Source: CAZLBC01 sp964557575
GTDB taxonomy: Bacteria > Planctomycetota > Phycisphaerae > SM23-33
Assembly (NCBI GenBank): GCA_964557575.1
Contig: CAZLBC010000017.1
Location: forward strand, 1-64,000
Direction of reading: 5' to 3'
DNA: 64,000 bases
Of the stretch, positions 37,301-45,680 are shown in pieces; position 1 is the first letter of the stretch, and each line of letters starts with the position of its first letter. Both the position numbers and the translations under genes were made by a program. The notes beneath the pieces are model-generated. The model was given only the letters and a program-made list of their open reading frames with translations, did not search any database and was not told the origin of the DNA.

Positions 37301-37653
37301 CGGCAACGTATGCCACCGCGTTTGACATAACGCCGGATACCGGGAAGCGTTACTGGCTGCAACTGAACCGGGTAGCGGATGTCGGCATTGCCGCCGTTAC
37401 ACTCAACGGCAAGGATGCCGGCATCACCTGGACCAGTCCGTTCCGCGTGGACATCACCGATGAACTCACGGCCGGGAAGAACAGGCTCGATGTAACCGTG
37501 GTCAATTCCTGGCAGAACCGCCTGATCGGCGACCGCGGCGCGCCGCGGGAGAAGCGTTACACGCAGACGAATATCAAGATCCGCAGCGACTGGAAGCTGC
37601 GGCCTTCGGGGCTCCTGGGACCGGTAGTGGTGCTTGCGGAAAAAGCACGGTGA
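34339..37653 (+). CDS. Exported GH106-like glycoside hydrolase (alpha-L-rhamnosidase type)
   Basis: The product is about 1104 residues. I prefer the ATG at 34339 because GAGAGG ends 6 nt upstream; the ATG at 34333 is also in frame. A signal peptide ends around TPAES. GH106 marks are GVRCWWWWLNSNVTKEAITR, DLEAMHDKGFSGAMIFDAG, GWNLGGPMV, PECSGPHAAPLDGIKNY and GAESFTSLKKPHW. A discoidin-like insert occurs near 190-310 (WIEFTLDKPAVVSGLHLAG). The C-terminal beta-sandwich has WQVGFDPAWGGP and LNGKDAGITWTSPFRVDIT. It would act on rhamnose-containing glycans in the periplasm or outside. A decayed tandem duplicate overlaps its stop by 4 nt. Confidence 0.88.
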   Translation: MNRVLLMLLVAVMAVSPCTPAESTDPASGFKNPPREAGVRCWWWWLNSNVTKEAITRDLEAMHDKGFSGAMIFDAGTELRWGPDRNVPNGPRYASPAWTKLYLHALKEARRLGLKLGLSIQSGWNLGGPMVTLDDTAKQLTWSEITITGPAAITRKLPVPKHNYKYYRDICVLAYPNKREAPHQPFKIRASSSQRNFPASRAADGDGDTFWVSAGKKPGEGPTPASPEWIEFTLDKPAVVSGLHLAGRKGYGPKACRVTVDGARNGTKVFALKDGANRISFDPVEGQSFRVLFEGAYDSNSPDAPRNVQLVTVGLLDTDGNNLVSRGGKARKPISHLAAKSGARELGGSAPDCRFLLNDHPAVPGEEDTLPNDIVAITDTLSEDGTLTWDAPAGRWTVLRIGYTPTRAHVKTSSDNWKGHVLDYLSKDAFDRYWYDVVDPLLKKAGPMAGTVLTQLETDSWECGGMNWSANFARDFTAYCGYDILKYLPVVAGKIVESRAVSNAFLADLRKTIGHLVSEKHYRTFAEHAARYNMGIQPECSGPHAAPLDGIKNYAHNDIVMSEFWIPSPHRPDPENRFFVKQASSAAHIYGKKIVGAESFTSLKKPHWAVTLWSDLKPAMDFEYCEGLNMIFFHTFTCSPKEMGVPGQEYFAGTHVNPQVTWWDYSDTFMDYMNRIQRVVQQGTFVADVLYYYGDHVPNIAVNKGFNRAGALPGYDYDVTNEDVLLQLAVVDGAVVVPGGIHYRVLVLPDHKVLSLAALEKVQELLEKGATVIGPKPARLVSLVGGAAAQRTFHALADELWGENPAATGTQAAGEGTLVWGRTSRAFLQSDGVAPDFAVVGAKKQLDYQYIHYTVDGADVYFVCNQTAQPKQVTCAFRVSGRQPERWDPVTGDITAARAFEQADGRTFVPLAFDPFGSCLVVFKNAVPVTKNGTERSNHPVRETACAITGPWQVGFDPAWGGPASVVFKELTDWTRHTDTGIKYYSGAATYATAFDITPDTGKRYWLQLNRVADVGIAAVTLNGKDAGITWTSPFRVDITDELTAGKNRLDVTVVNSWQNRLIGDRGAPREKRYTQTNIKIRSDWKLRPSGLLGPVVVLAEKAR

Positions 37654-38897
37654 TGCGGGTGAGAATGAAGATGAAACGTCCTGCGGTCATGGTGCTCACG
37701 CTCGCCGCGATCAGCGGGTTTGCGGAGAGCGACGACGGCGCGGCGCTGGAGACGGCATTCGCCGCCCCGCCGGACGCGGCGCGCCCGTGGGTCTACTGGA
37801 CCTGCCAGGACGGACACTATTCCATCGAGGGAACCACCGCGGACCTTGAATCGATGAAGAAAGCCGGCATCGGCGGGGTGCTGCGGATGGATTGCGATGT
37901 CAACATCCCGTTCGGCGGCACGCCCTACCTCAGCGAGATATGGCGCAGGCAGTTTGTCCACGCCGTTCACGAATGCCGCCCTGGCGACTGCGCGCAGACC
38001 GTCCGTCCGGGCCGGTCACCACCACGCTGTACCCCGGGTACGAGACGACCGCGGCCATACTGGCGGAGAGGGGTATTCCCGCGGACTTCCAATCCGACGG
38101 GCCGGTGCGCTACAGCCACCGCCGGACCGGCCGCCGGGATATCTATTTCGTGGCCAACACCACGGGCGAAACGGTGAAGGCACGCTGCGATTTCCGCGCG
38201 CCCCGGGGCGATCCGCAGCTCTGGGATCCCGTGACGGCCGCGATCAGGGCCCTGCCGCAGTTCGAGCGCCGGGAAAAGGTCACGGCCGTGCCGCTGACTT
38301 TCGAGCCGTACCAGAGTTTCTTCGTTGTGTTCCCCCCGCACGGACCCGTCAAGGGAGCCGGCATCCGCGGGTGGCGTGAATTTCCCCGGAACGGTGCCCG
38401 TTGCAACGCTGGAAGGCGCCTGGGAAGTCGCTTTTGATCCCGCATGGGGCGGCCCCGAACACCTCACGTTCCCCCGGCTCCAGGACTGGACGAAGCGCGC
38501 GGAACCCGGCATCAGGTATTATTCGGGCATGGCCACATACCGCAAGACGTTTGAAGCCCCGAACATACCGGACGGGAGGGCTTACCTCGACCTGGGCACC
38601 GTCCATGAGATGGCAGCGGTCTCGCTGAACGGGAAGAAGCTGGGCGTGGTATGGTGTGCCCCCTGGCGGGTCGACATCACGGACGCCCTGAAGGCTAAAG
38701 ACAACCGGCTGGAGATCACGGTGGCCAACCTCTGGAGAAACCGGCTGCTCGGCGACCGGAAACTGCCCGAAACGAAGCGCTTGACACGAACGGCGTTGCG
38801 GTACCGCGCCCGCGGTGAGTTGTTACCCTCCGGTCTCATCGGCCCGGTAGTCATTGAAGCCGGTACGGCAACCGGGCATTCAAGCCGAGGTCCTTGA
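37650..38897 (+). pseudogene. Decayed GH106-like duplicate
   Basis: About 105 N-terminal residues (signal peptide, then AAPPDAARPWVYWTCQDGHY, DLESMKKAGIGGVLRMDCD) align with the N-terminus of the gene at 34339. Near 37980 the frame shifts and the sequence jumps to the region equivalent to residue ~850 of the intact copy (PGYETTAAILAERGIPADFQ, IYFVANTTGETVKARCDF, LWDPVTAAIRAL). Near 38370 the frame shifts again to the C-terminal sandwich (GTVPVATLEGAWEVAFDP, AVSLNGKKLGVVWCAPWRVD), which ends at 38897. The catalytic domain is missing, so the gene is inactive unless the last part is expressed alone. Confidence 0.82.
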
Positions 38898-38985
38898 AAA
38901 CGATCGGGGAGATCGGAAAATCGTACAGTCATTTCGACCGTGAAATGATCACAAATGTAACACTGACATTAATGGGAGACTATCG

Positions 38986-40158
38986 ATGAGACATTCGACA
39001 GCATTCGCTACAATCACACTCGCCCTATCCGTATTCACGTGTGCCGCCGGCGCTGAGCCGTTCAGCCCCACCGCCAAGCTTGAGGGGGCAGGACCTGCTC
39101 TGGCGTTCTCGCCTGACGGTTCGCTCCTCGCACGCGCTGGTAACAAGATGATCCGGTTCCTTGACACGAAGACGTGGTCGGTTATTCGAGAGATCGATAC
39201 AGCTGAGAAAATTGGCGGTTTTGCACATCCGACCCGCCACCGCGACAACCTTGCCTTCTCTCCCGACGGCAAGCTCCTGGCCGCAGTGACGGAGGTCGGC
39301 AACCGCACGCGGATATCCAGCGTGAACATCGTGGGTTTCTGGGACATCAAGTCGGGACGGCGAGTTAACGAGGTGTTGGACCAGGAGTTGATCCGTTTGA
39401 ATAAGGAAAAGAAACTTCCTGAGTACAATCTCTCGTGGGTGGCATTCCATCCAAGCGGCAAGCTGGTCTATGCCGCTAACAGCAGCGGAATGCCGGTCAT
39501 CGCCTGGAAGACAGGACAGCCCGTAAAATCGGGCAAATTGAAGGACCATACATGGGGAGGCGGTCCCGTCCAGCGAATCGTCATGTCGACCAAGGGTAGC
39601 GCCATCGCGTTTGGCTGTACTATGAAGACAATGCTTGTGCGCGTTTCTGGAGGTCGATTGTTGACACCATCGCCCATCCCGGCGACTGGCTCTATCGGCT
39701 TCTCCGCAAACGGTAACGTATTGGCAGTAGCTGGTTTTTGCGGCGAATTCAGAAGTCCGTCACCCGGCCGACCGAAGAAAAGACCACCAGGCATGAGACG
39801 CAATCCTAAGGTCCCTCCAGCGAGTCGTCATTCACCACCGTCAAGTGCCAAGGATACCGCGACCCTCACGGTGTGGAACGTGAACCCCGGCAAGCTCATT
39901 GAAAAATGTGAGCAGTCCATGCCCATGACTGCAGTGGCGGTTTCACCAAAGGGCGATTATGTCGCCGTCGGCGATAAGTCAGGACGCATCAGGCTCTGGT
40001 GCGTGTCGGCAAAGCGTGTAGTCGCGGAATCGGACAGCTTCCGTGGCAGTAACGTCCACATTCACACACTCCAGTTCCATCCAAAAGGAAAGTGGCTCGT
40101 GTCGTCCGGCTCTCCGAGGATGGCATGCCGCTGGGACGTGTCCCAATGGGTACCATAG
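38986..40158 (+). CDS. Exported WD40-like beta-propeller protein
   Basis: The 390-residue product has a signal peptide (1-23, ending CAAGAEP). Repeats of WD40 type are LAFSPDGKLLAAVTEVG...VGFWDIKSG, VAFHPSGKLVYAANSSG, VAVSPKGDYVAVGDKSGRIR and LQFHPKGKWLVSSGS. A basic Pro-rich insert (RPKKRPPGMRRNPKVPP) interrupts the propeller near 265. An RBS, GGGAGA, is present. It is a binding scaffold with no enzyme motif. Base composition is lower in GC than in the flanks. Confidence 0.83.
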   Translation: MRHSTAFATITLALSVFTCAAGAEPFSPTAKLEGAGPALAFSPDGSLLARAGNKMIRFLDTKTWSVIREIDTAEKIGGFAHPTRHRDNLAFSPDGKLLAAVTEVGNRTRISSVNIVGFWDIKSGRRVNEVLDQELIRLNKEKKLPEYNLSWVAFHPSGKLVYAANSSGMPVIAWKTGQPVKSGKLKDHTWGGGPVQRIVMSTKGSAIAFGCTMKTMLVRVSGGRLLTPSPIPATGSIGFSANGNVLAVAGFCGEFRSPSPGRPKKRPPGMRRNPKVPPASRHSPPSSAKDTATLTVWNVNPGKLIEKCEQSMPMTAVAVSPKGDYVAVGDKSGRIRLWCVSAKRVVAESDSFRGSNVHIHTLQFHPKGKWLVSSGSPRMACRWDVSQWVP

Positions 40159-40592
40159 AGGTAGGCTTGCTACCGTTCCGCAGCCCGGGGAAGTTCACCA
40201 TTAAAGCCCCCACCGGAAATAAAAAACGCCGGGAGCAGGCCCGGGCGGACACGAATTGCGAATCCCTCCAGTCTTTTCGCAACTCGTTTTACCGTCCGGC
40301 CCGGCCTGCCTGCCCGGCGCCAGAACCCTCCTCTTCTGCATCTTCGTCTGCGTCTCCCTCGTATACTATATGTTGAGCAAACGGTGTGCCAAAACTAACT
40401 TAAAACACGTTCGTCGATCGTATAATTTCATATCTAACTGTAATATAAAGTTTTATATTTTATTTCCAACTGCATTTTTCGCCCGATCATTTCGCCGAAC
40501 CTTGAAAAGTGGGGAAATGTACCCGGTTTTTTTACCCACCTGGGTACATTTCCCACCCCATACCATCGTCGTCATCGTTCAGGCGTTCGATC
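40159..40592. other. Gene-free 434-bp region between convergent genes
   Basis: The first part carries GC-rich inverted repeats. The middle (about 40360-40500) is AT-rich. The end holds a perfect 13-bp inverted repeat (40512-40554). No gene was recognised. Confidence 0.6.
40512..40554. terminator. Bidirectional terminator-like inverted repeat
   Basis: GGGAAATGTACCC (40512-40524) and GGGTACATTTCCC (40542-40554) are perfect complements with a 17-base loop containing seven T. It lies between the convergent WD40-like and PPC-domain genes, so it could end transcription from both sides. Confidence 0.55.
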
Positions 40593-41831
40593 TTACCTTC
40601 CCGCGAATGCGAGTATCCGGGCGGCCGATTCGCAGCCGCCCCGGTCGCTGATCCTGAGGATGACGTTCCCCGACGCCGCCTGGTCGAGGGGAACCCGCCA
40701 ACTGACGCTTCCACTGCTTGCCGGAAGCACGGCCAGCCGGTTCCAGGTCCGGCCGGTATCCCACGAGACCTCGATAACGACCGTGCGAATATCGGCCGCG
40801 GCGTCCCAGCGAACCAGGTAGGTCCCGCCCGGAGCGACCGTCGCGTCCGCGGCCGGCCCGATGATACGGATCCGGTCGGCCGCCGCGGTCGGCGGATCAG
40901 GTTCGAGCCGGTCGGGAGCGGGGCGCAGACGCCGGTTGGTATCCTCGATCACCGCGGCCAGCGAGACATCTTCGAATGCCGGATCGCCGACGAGCCGGGC
41001 GTAATACGTACCGCTCACCGGCCGTGAAATCGTGACCGCCTGGACGGTGCCGTCGCGGCTCGATGCGTGGTCGTTATCCGCGACGGTCGGCAGGGCCTCG
41101 CGGCTGACCAGCAGCCGGCAGTTACCCCTGCCGCCGCGGGTCAGGAAGGCGACCCCGCGGGCGTTGCGGGGAACCTCCACGCGAAAAAAGTCGGTGCACC
41201 GGCGGCCGCCGCAGAGGTCGTCGACCCGCCGCCCCGACCGCAGCGTCGTGAGCCTGATACCCCGCGCGTCGAGGCGATCGTCGCGATCGCGGTAACGGTC
41301 ACGGTAGCGATCATCGTCATCGTCATCATCATCGCCGCCGCCCCGGGAGGCAGCCAGTTCGCAGAGCCCGCCGATAATGGCCGGCGCCGCACGGGCTATC
41401 ATGTCACCCGCACCGGGACCGCGTGGGACGTTGTACCGGGCGACCAGCCGCGCGCCGGCCCCGTACGCCGTGACCCCCTGGACGAGGATCTGCCAGCGGC
41501 CGGGCGCGGGGTTGTGAACACATACCGTCTCGTTGTTTCCCGGGTTCATGCTGGCCGGCCGCCACGGGTGGCCGGCGTGCCTGACGCGCAGGGTCAGGTT
41601 GCCGGCGCCGCCGTGCGTCTGGACCTCGAAGTAGTCCGCGCCGCGGGGGACGTCGATGTGTGCCCACCGCGAGCTGCCGGCCGGGCCGTGTATGGCGATC
41701 GGCCGATCGTGTCTCAGCCGCACGCCCTGGGACCGGGCGGTTTCAGGGAACAGGGAAACGACGGCTATCGATGCGGCCGCCGCAACGAGAAACAACCCTT
41801 TACGCGCTGCAAACATCATTTCCGCACTCAT
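40593..41831 (-). CDS. Exported PPC-domain protein with Asp-rich linker
   Basis: The product has 412 residues from the ATG at 41831 (AAAGGAG 7 nt upstream; an in-frame ATG at 41861 is not preferred). A signal peptide ends near PETARSQ. Two PPC (bacterial pre-peptidase C-terminal) beta-sandwiches are seen at about 38-140 (YFEVQTHGGAGNLTLRVRHA) and 205-305 (DFFRVEVPRNARGVAFLTRG). They are joined by a run of eight Asp and Arg-Asp repeats, encoded by a trinucleotide-rich stretch near 41270-41335. The C-terminal Ig-like domain (TYLVRWDAAADIRTVVIEVS, SGSVSWRVP) fits a surface adhesion or binding module. No protease domain is present. Confidence 0.78.
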   Translation of the reverse strand: MSAEMMFAARKGLFLVAAAASIAVVSLFPETARSQGVRLRHDRPIAIHGPAGSSRWAHIDVPRGADYFEVQTHGGAGNLTLRVRHAGHPWRPASMNPGNNETVCVHNPAPGRWQILVQGVTAYGAGARLVARYNVPRGPGAGDMIARAAPAIIGGLCELAASRGGGDDDDDDDDRYRDRYRDRDDRLDARGIRLTTLRSGRRVDDLCGGRRCTDFFRVEVPRNARGVAFLTRGGRGNCRLLVSREALPTVADNDHASSRDGTVQAVTISRPVSGTYYARLVGDPAFEDVSLAAVIEDTNRRLRPAPDRLEPDPPTAAADRIRIIGPAADATVAPGGTYLVRWDAAADIRTVVIEVSWDTGRTWNRLAVLPASSGSVSWRVPLDQAASGNVILRISDRGGCESAARILAFAGR

Positions 41832-42116
41832 CACACATCTCCTTTCACGTACACACTGCAAATGCCCCCACCTGTTATAAGATTCGCAACGTCCGTGCCA
41901 AACGAGCGAGCCCTGCCCAAAATAACTGCGATGCGATAATTAAGTGTATTTATTTAAAGCAATTAAACGATTTCCCCTTTCCCGTTGCGTGATACGATTC
42001 CCCCGCAAGAGCGACGTAAAACGGGGTATGTTACCCGCGCGGATTTCCCACCTGGATATTCACCCCCGATTTCTGTACCATAGACAATCCACCCGTACAT
42101 CGAGGAGATACCAGCA

Positions 42117-44060
42117 ATGAATCGCAGAAAGATATCCGCCGTTGTGCCCCTCTCATACCTGTTTCTCGCTGCCGCGCTGCTGACCGCTCCCCCCGCCGCT
42201 CGGGGTGCGGAAAAGGCGACGGTGGCCTCACCCGGCGGGGACGTGACGATCATCTGCGAACTCGCCGACGGCCGTCCCGCGTATTCCGTCAGATACCGCG
42301 GCCGCACCGTCGTCGACTCCTCGCCCCTCGGCCTGGCGTTCGGCACGGACGCCCCGGCGTGGACGATGGCGGGACGGGAACCCGGTGACGTCGATTCGCG
42401 GTGGGAACCGGTGTTCGGGAAGCGGAGCACGGTCCGCAACCGCTACCGCAGCCTGCGGGTTTCCCTGGCGCGGGCGGCCGGCGAGCCGGCCGCGATGGAC
42501 ATCGTCTTTCGGGCCTACGACGACGGCGCCGCCTTCCGGTATGTCGTCGGACCGCGGGACACCGAACCGGCAACGGTCACCATTGCCGGCGACCGATCGG
42601 CGTTCAACCTCCCGGCCGGTTCGACCGGCTGGTGCTACAACCGCGAGCACCGCCCGAAGGGTCCGTTTTCCCTGAAGGACACCGGCGGCGGGCTGCAACT
42701 GCCGGTACTCGTCGACGCCGGCGACGGGGCCTGGCTGGCCGTCGCCGAGGCGGCCCTGTACGGCTTTCCCCCCTTCCGGCCGACGACCGCAAAGGGTTCC
42801 GCTGCCGTCGGCGTGGAGATAGACACGGCCGCGGTCCAAACCCCCTTCGCCACCCCGTGGCGGGTGGTGATGCTCGGGGACCATCCCGGGCGGCTCGTGG
42901 ACTCGGACCTCATGGCCAACCTCAATCCCCCCTGCAAAAACGAGGAATTCACCTGGCTGAAATCCGGCGTCTCGTTCTGGGACTGGCGGGCGATCGGCTA
43001 CAGGGCAGACGACGGCTTCGTGTACGGCCAGGATTTCGAGACCTGGAAGCGGTTCATCGACCTCGGCGCCGAGACCGGGGTACCCTTCCTCCTGATCGAC
43101 GCCAACTGGTACGGACCGGAGTTCTCCGGTGAATCCGACCCATTCACCGGCGGCAAGTCCGGCCAGGTCCGCCGGGCGATCGACTACGGGAAGAAAAAAG
43201 GCGTCGGGCTCGTGCTGTACCTGAACCACGTGGCCGGAAAGAAGTTCGGGACCGAAAAAATCGTCGCCGCCTACGCAAAATGGGGTGCCGCGGGGATCAA
43301 GTACGGCTTCATGCGGGGCCTCCGCGGCCGGGACAAGGTCAATTACACCCGGAAGATCATCACCGCCTGCGCGAAGAACCGGCTGTCGGTCAACTTCCAC
43401 GACGGGCCGGTTCCGCCCAGCGGGGACGAGCGAACCTGGCCGAATTGCCAGACCCGCGAGTACTGCCACGCCCAGTCGGACGCCAAGCGGTCCTTCTCGC
43501 CCGGGACCTTCATCCTCCAGGCCTACGTCAACAACCTGATGGGCCCGATCGACATGGACAACGGGATGTTCGACCTGAACAACGCCATGGCCCCGCGGCC
43601 CAGGGTCTTCGCGCAGGTGTACTCGACGATCGTCGCCGAGGCCGCCCGCACCCTGATCATCTACTCGGGCCTGACCGTGATTCCCGACGCCGCCGGCTTC
43701 TATCGGAAACACGGGGAGCTGTTCGGGTTCATCGCCGCCCAGAAGCAGCCCTGGCGTGAGAGCCGGACGCTCGCCGGGGAAATGGGCGAATACATCGTCA
43801 CGATGCGGCGGACCGGGGATACGTTCCTGGTCGCCGCGGCCACGGACGAGGAGGCGCGGACGGTCGGGATCCCGCTGGATTTCCTGCCGGACGGGGAGTA
43901 CGCGACGGTCATCCACCGGGACGCCGCCGACGCCCATTACAAGACCAATCGCGAGGCGTACGAGACCGAGAAGCGCGCGGCCACCGCGAAGGACACGATC
44001 GAGGCGGCCATGGCACCGGGCGGCGGCTTCTGCATGACGATCCGGCCGAAGGGGAAATAG
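42117..44060 (+). CDS. Exported GH97-family glycoside hydrolase
   Basis: The 647-residue product has a signal peptide (1-30) and RBS GAGGAG. The N-terminal beta-sandwich has ADGRPAYSVRYRGRTVVDSS and FRAYDDGAAFRYVV. The barrel has LKSGVSFWDWRAI, VPFLLIDANWYG, GAAGIKYGFMRG, NFHDGPVPPSGDERTWPN and FILQAYVNNLMGPIDMDNGM. The order and motifs are those of GH97 (alpha-glucosidase/alpha-galactosidase). Retaining members carry an Asp nucleophile in a GxKxDF motif. Here the residue is Gly (IKYGF), as in inverting members, but NFHD has Asp rather than Glu. The mechanism is therefore open. Confidence 0.85.
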   Translation: MNRRKISAVVPLSYLFLAAALLTAPPAARGAEKATVASPGGDVTIICELADGRPAYSVRYRGRTVVDSSPLGLAFGTDAPAWTMAGREPGDVDSRWEPVFGKRSTVRNRYRSLRVSLARAAGEPAAMDIVFRAYDDGAAFRYVVGPRDTEPATVTIAGDRSAFNLPAGSTGWCYNREHRPKGPFSLKDTGGGLQLPVLVDAGDGAWLAVAEAALYGFPPFRPTTAKGSAAVGVEIDTAAVQTPFATPWRVVMLGDHPGRLVDSDLMANLNPPCKNEEFTWLKSGVSFWDWRAIGYRADDGFVYGQDFETWKRFIDLGAETGVPFLLIDANWYGPEFSGESDPFTGGKSGQVRRAIDYGKKKGVGLVLYLNHVAGKKFGTEKIVAAYAKWGAAGIKYGFMRGLRGRDKVNYTRKIITACAKNRLSVNFHDGPVPPSGDERTWPNCQTREYCHAQSDAKRSFSPGTFILQAYVNNLMGPIDMDNGMFDLNNAMAPRPRVFAQVYSTIVAEAARTLIIYSGLTVIPDAAGFYRKHGELFGFIAAQKQPWRESRTLAGEMGEYIVTMRRTGDTFLVAAATDEEARTVGIPLDFLPDGEYATVIHRDAADAHYKTNREAYETEKRAATAKDTIEAAMAPGGGFCMTIRPKGK

Positions 44061-44154
44061 GAACAAAAGGGGTACATCGCTCAAATCAATCCACCGAGAG
44101 TTGTAGGTTATCTTTTTTTCAACACGGCTACGTAGACGCACATCCCATCGGTAC

Positions 44155-44808
44155 ATGGTTCAAAAGCAACCGCATCACGAAAGACACATCCCTGAAAAAT
44201 CGCTTCCTTCCGGGAACAATACCCTGAGCGCTTCGTCCGGGAAGAATTTCCATTGGGCCGTCGTGAAGCTTGATCTACACAAAGATCCGGGAAAAATCAT
44301 CGCCAGGTACGATTTCGATACCGACCGGGGTGGCGTGGGAATGTACGGCAAACACGTACTGGCCTGGTCTGAAGGTAAAACCGTGCGCCTTGGACCGGAT
44401 GGCTTGAAGGTGACTGCCGAACTGAATGGTGTCCCGGCGAGTTCCCGGTCAGCACCTCATGAAGTTGACATAATGGACGATGAAGAATTATTAATGGTGG
44501 ATTATTCTCAGCGGGAGAAGTACCGGGTCGGATGCGCAAGCGCAGCTACCGGCAAATGTGATTTCGTGGAAATGCCGAAAGGACATCGATTTGTCTGTGC
44601 CAGTCATTCTCGGAACCTTGCCGTGTTCCAGGGCGCTGATGACCTCCTCGAAATATGGAAACTGGAGTATGGCAGGAGCAGGATTGTATTTTCGATGGAA
44701 ATAATGAAGAGCCGTACAGGTCATGCCGAGTTCGGGTTCGGCGGCGACCTGCTGCTGTACGACGGCCGGAATTATTCGATTGTCAGGTACGACCCCTGGG
44801 CGAATTGA
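44155..44808 (+). CDS. Hypothetical protein
   Basis: The 217-residue product has no signal peptide, no family match that I recognise and no clear RBS. The beta-rich pattern (HWAVVKLDLHKDPGKIIARY, KHVLAWSEGKTVRLGPDG, FVCASHSRNLAVFQGADDLL) suggests part of a propeller. It could be a fragment of a longer WD40-like protein. Lower GC than its upstream neighbour suggests a separate origin. Confidence 0.45.
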   Translation: MVQKQPHHERHIPEKSLPSGNNTLSASSGKNFHWAVVKLDLHKDPGKIIARYDFDTDRGGVGMYGKHVLAWSEGKTVRLGPDGLKVTAELNGVPASSRSAPHEVDIMDDEELLMVDYSQREKYRVGCASAATGKCDFVEMPKGHRFVCASHSRNLAVFQGADDLLEIWKLEYGRSRIVFSMEIMKSRTGHAEFGFGGDLLLYDGRNYSIVRYDPWAN

Positions 44809-44873
44809 ATTGCGGGCAGTGAAGTACAGCGGTTTTTACCAAGAGTAATCCGCATCCCAAAGCATTACGGCAC

Positions 44874-44887
44874 CGTATTCGGCACCG
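44874..44887 (+). repeat. 14-bp direct repeat, left copy, flanking the AbiE locus
   Basis: CGTATTCGGCACCG at 44874-44887 occurs again at 46575-46588, on the other side of the abiE genes. The AT-rich gap 44809-45040 contains no gene. Confidence 0.6.
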
Positions 44888-45040
44888 CAAACTGTTTTAT
44901 TCTCATAACTACTTTATTAACAATGCACTATAACTTTCCTTTGCCCTTTTGCCAACGAGAATGTCACGAGTTGGGATCTTGGGCAGACATTCAAGTGTTG
45001 AAGAAGGCCAGATAATCCAAAAAATGTTTATTTGATGCTT

Positions 45041-45065
45041 GATAGTTGCAATAAATACAACTATC
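45041..45065 (+). promoter_or_regulatory. Inverted repeat abutting the AbiEi start, likely autoregulatory site
   Basis: GATAGTTG (45041-45048) and CAACTATC (45058-45065) form a perfect 8-bp inverted repeat with a 9-base spacer, directly before the ATG at 45066. AbiEi-type antitoxins are known to bind inverted repeats in their own promoter. The site takes the place of a normal RBS. Confidence 0.6.
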
Positions 45066-45680
45066 ATGCTTAGTATGAACAACATAGAGTACACGTCTGA
45101 GCCGATTGTTGACACACTCCGGATGAAGCAATGGCTGGGGGATATCGGCGACAAGCGCGGGAAGATTGCCCGAATGATACACACCGGGCAGTTGCTTCAA
45201 CTCCGGCGAGGGCTGTACGCAACGCGGCGCGATATCAATCCCTATTGTCTCGCCGCGAGCATCTACGGCCCTTCGTATATCAGCTTCGAAACCGCCCTTT
45301 CTTATCACGGGTTGATTCCCGATGCGGTCTATGAAATTACGTCGGCAACCCTGAAACGGTCGCGCGAGTTTGAAAATGACTTCGGGCGCTATCGATACCG
45401 TGCAATCCCGCGAAAGGTGTATCCCCTTGGAATTGAACGCTCAACAGAGGCAAGTATTCCATTCCTGATCGCATCGCCGACCAAGGCGTTGTGCGACCGT
45501 ATTGCACTTGAGCCCGGAATGCGGTCTATGTCGGATGTGCGACAATGGGCCGAATTGATGCGACTGAATGATGAACACCGGTTCGATCCTGCGGTCCTGA
45601 ACGCCTGCGCTGAGAACTACAGGCGCCCCGCTGTGCGACTCCTCGGGCGCACCATCGAAAAGTATGGAGGATTGTCATGA
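45066..45680 (+). CDS. abiEi: AbiEi-family antitoxin (type IV toxin-antitoxin)
   Basis: The 204-residue product has an N-terminal winged helix (TLRMKQWLGDIGDKRGKIAR, LLQLRRGLYATRRDINPYCL) and a C-terminal domain with YISFETALSYHGLIPDAVYE and SPTKALCDRIAL, as in AbiEi/DUF6088 antitoxins. The start is either 45066 or 45075, and neither has a Shine-Dalgarno sequence. It overlaps the toxin start by 4 nt (ATGA). AbiEi counters the toxin without direct binding and represses the operon through an inverted repeat, which matches 45041-45065. Confidence 0.87.
   Translation: MLSMNNIEYTSEPIVDTLRMKQWLGDIGDKRGKIARMIHTGQLLQLRRGLYATRRDINPYCLAASIYGPSYISFETALSYHGLIPDAVYEITSATLKRSREFENDFGRYRYRAIPRKVYPLGIERSTEASIPFLIASPTKALCDRIALEPGMRSMSDVRQWAELMRLNDEHRFDPAVLNACAENYRRPAVRLLGRTIEKYGGLS

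Noticed and set aside
41255..41335. Trinucleotide-like repeat (TCATCG units)
   Set aside because: It encodes the Asp-run and Arg-Asp repeats of the PPC-domain protein and is not an independent element.
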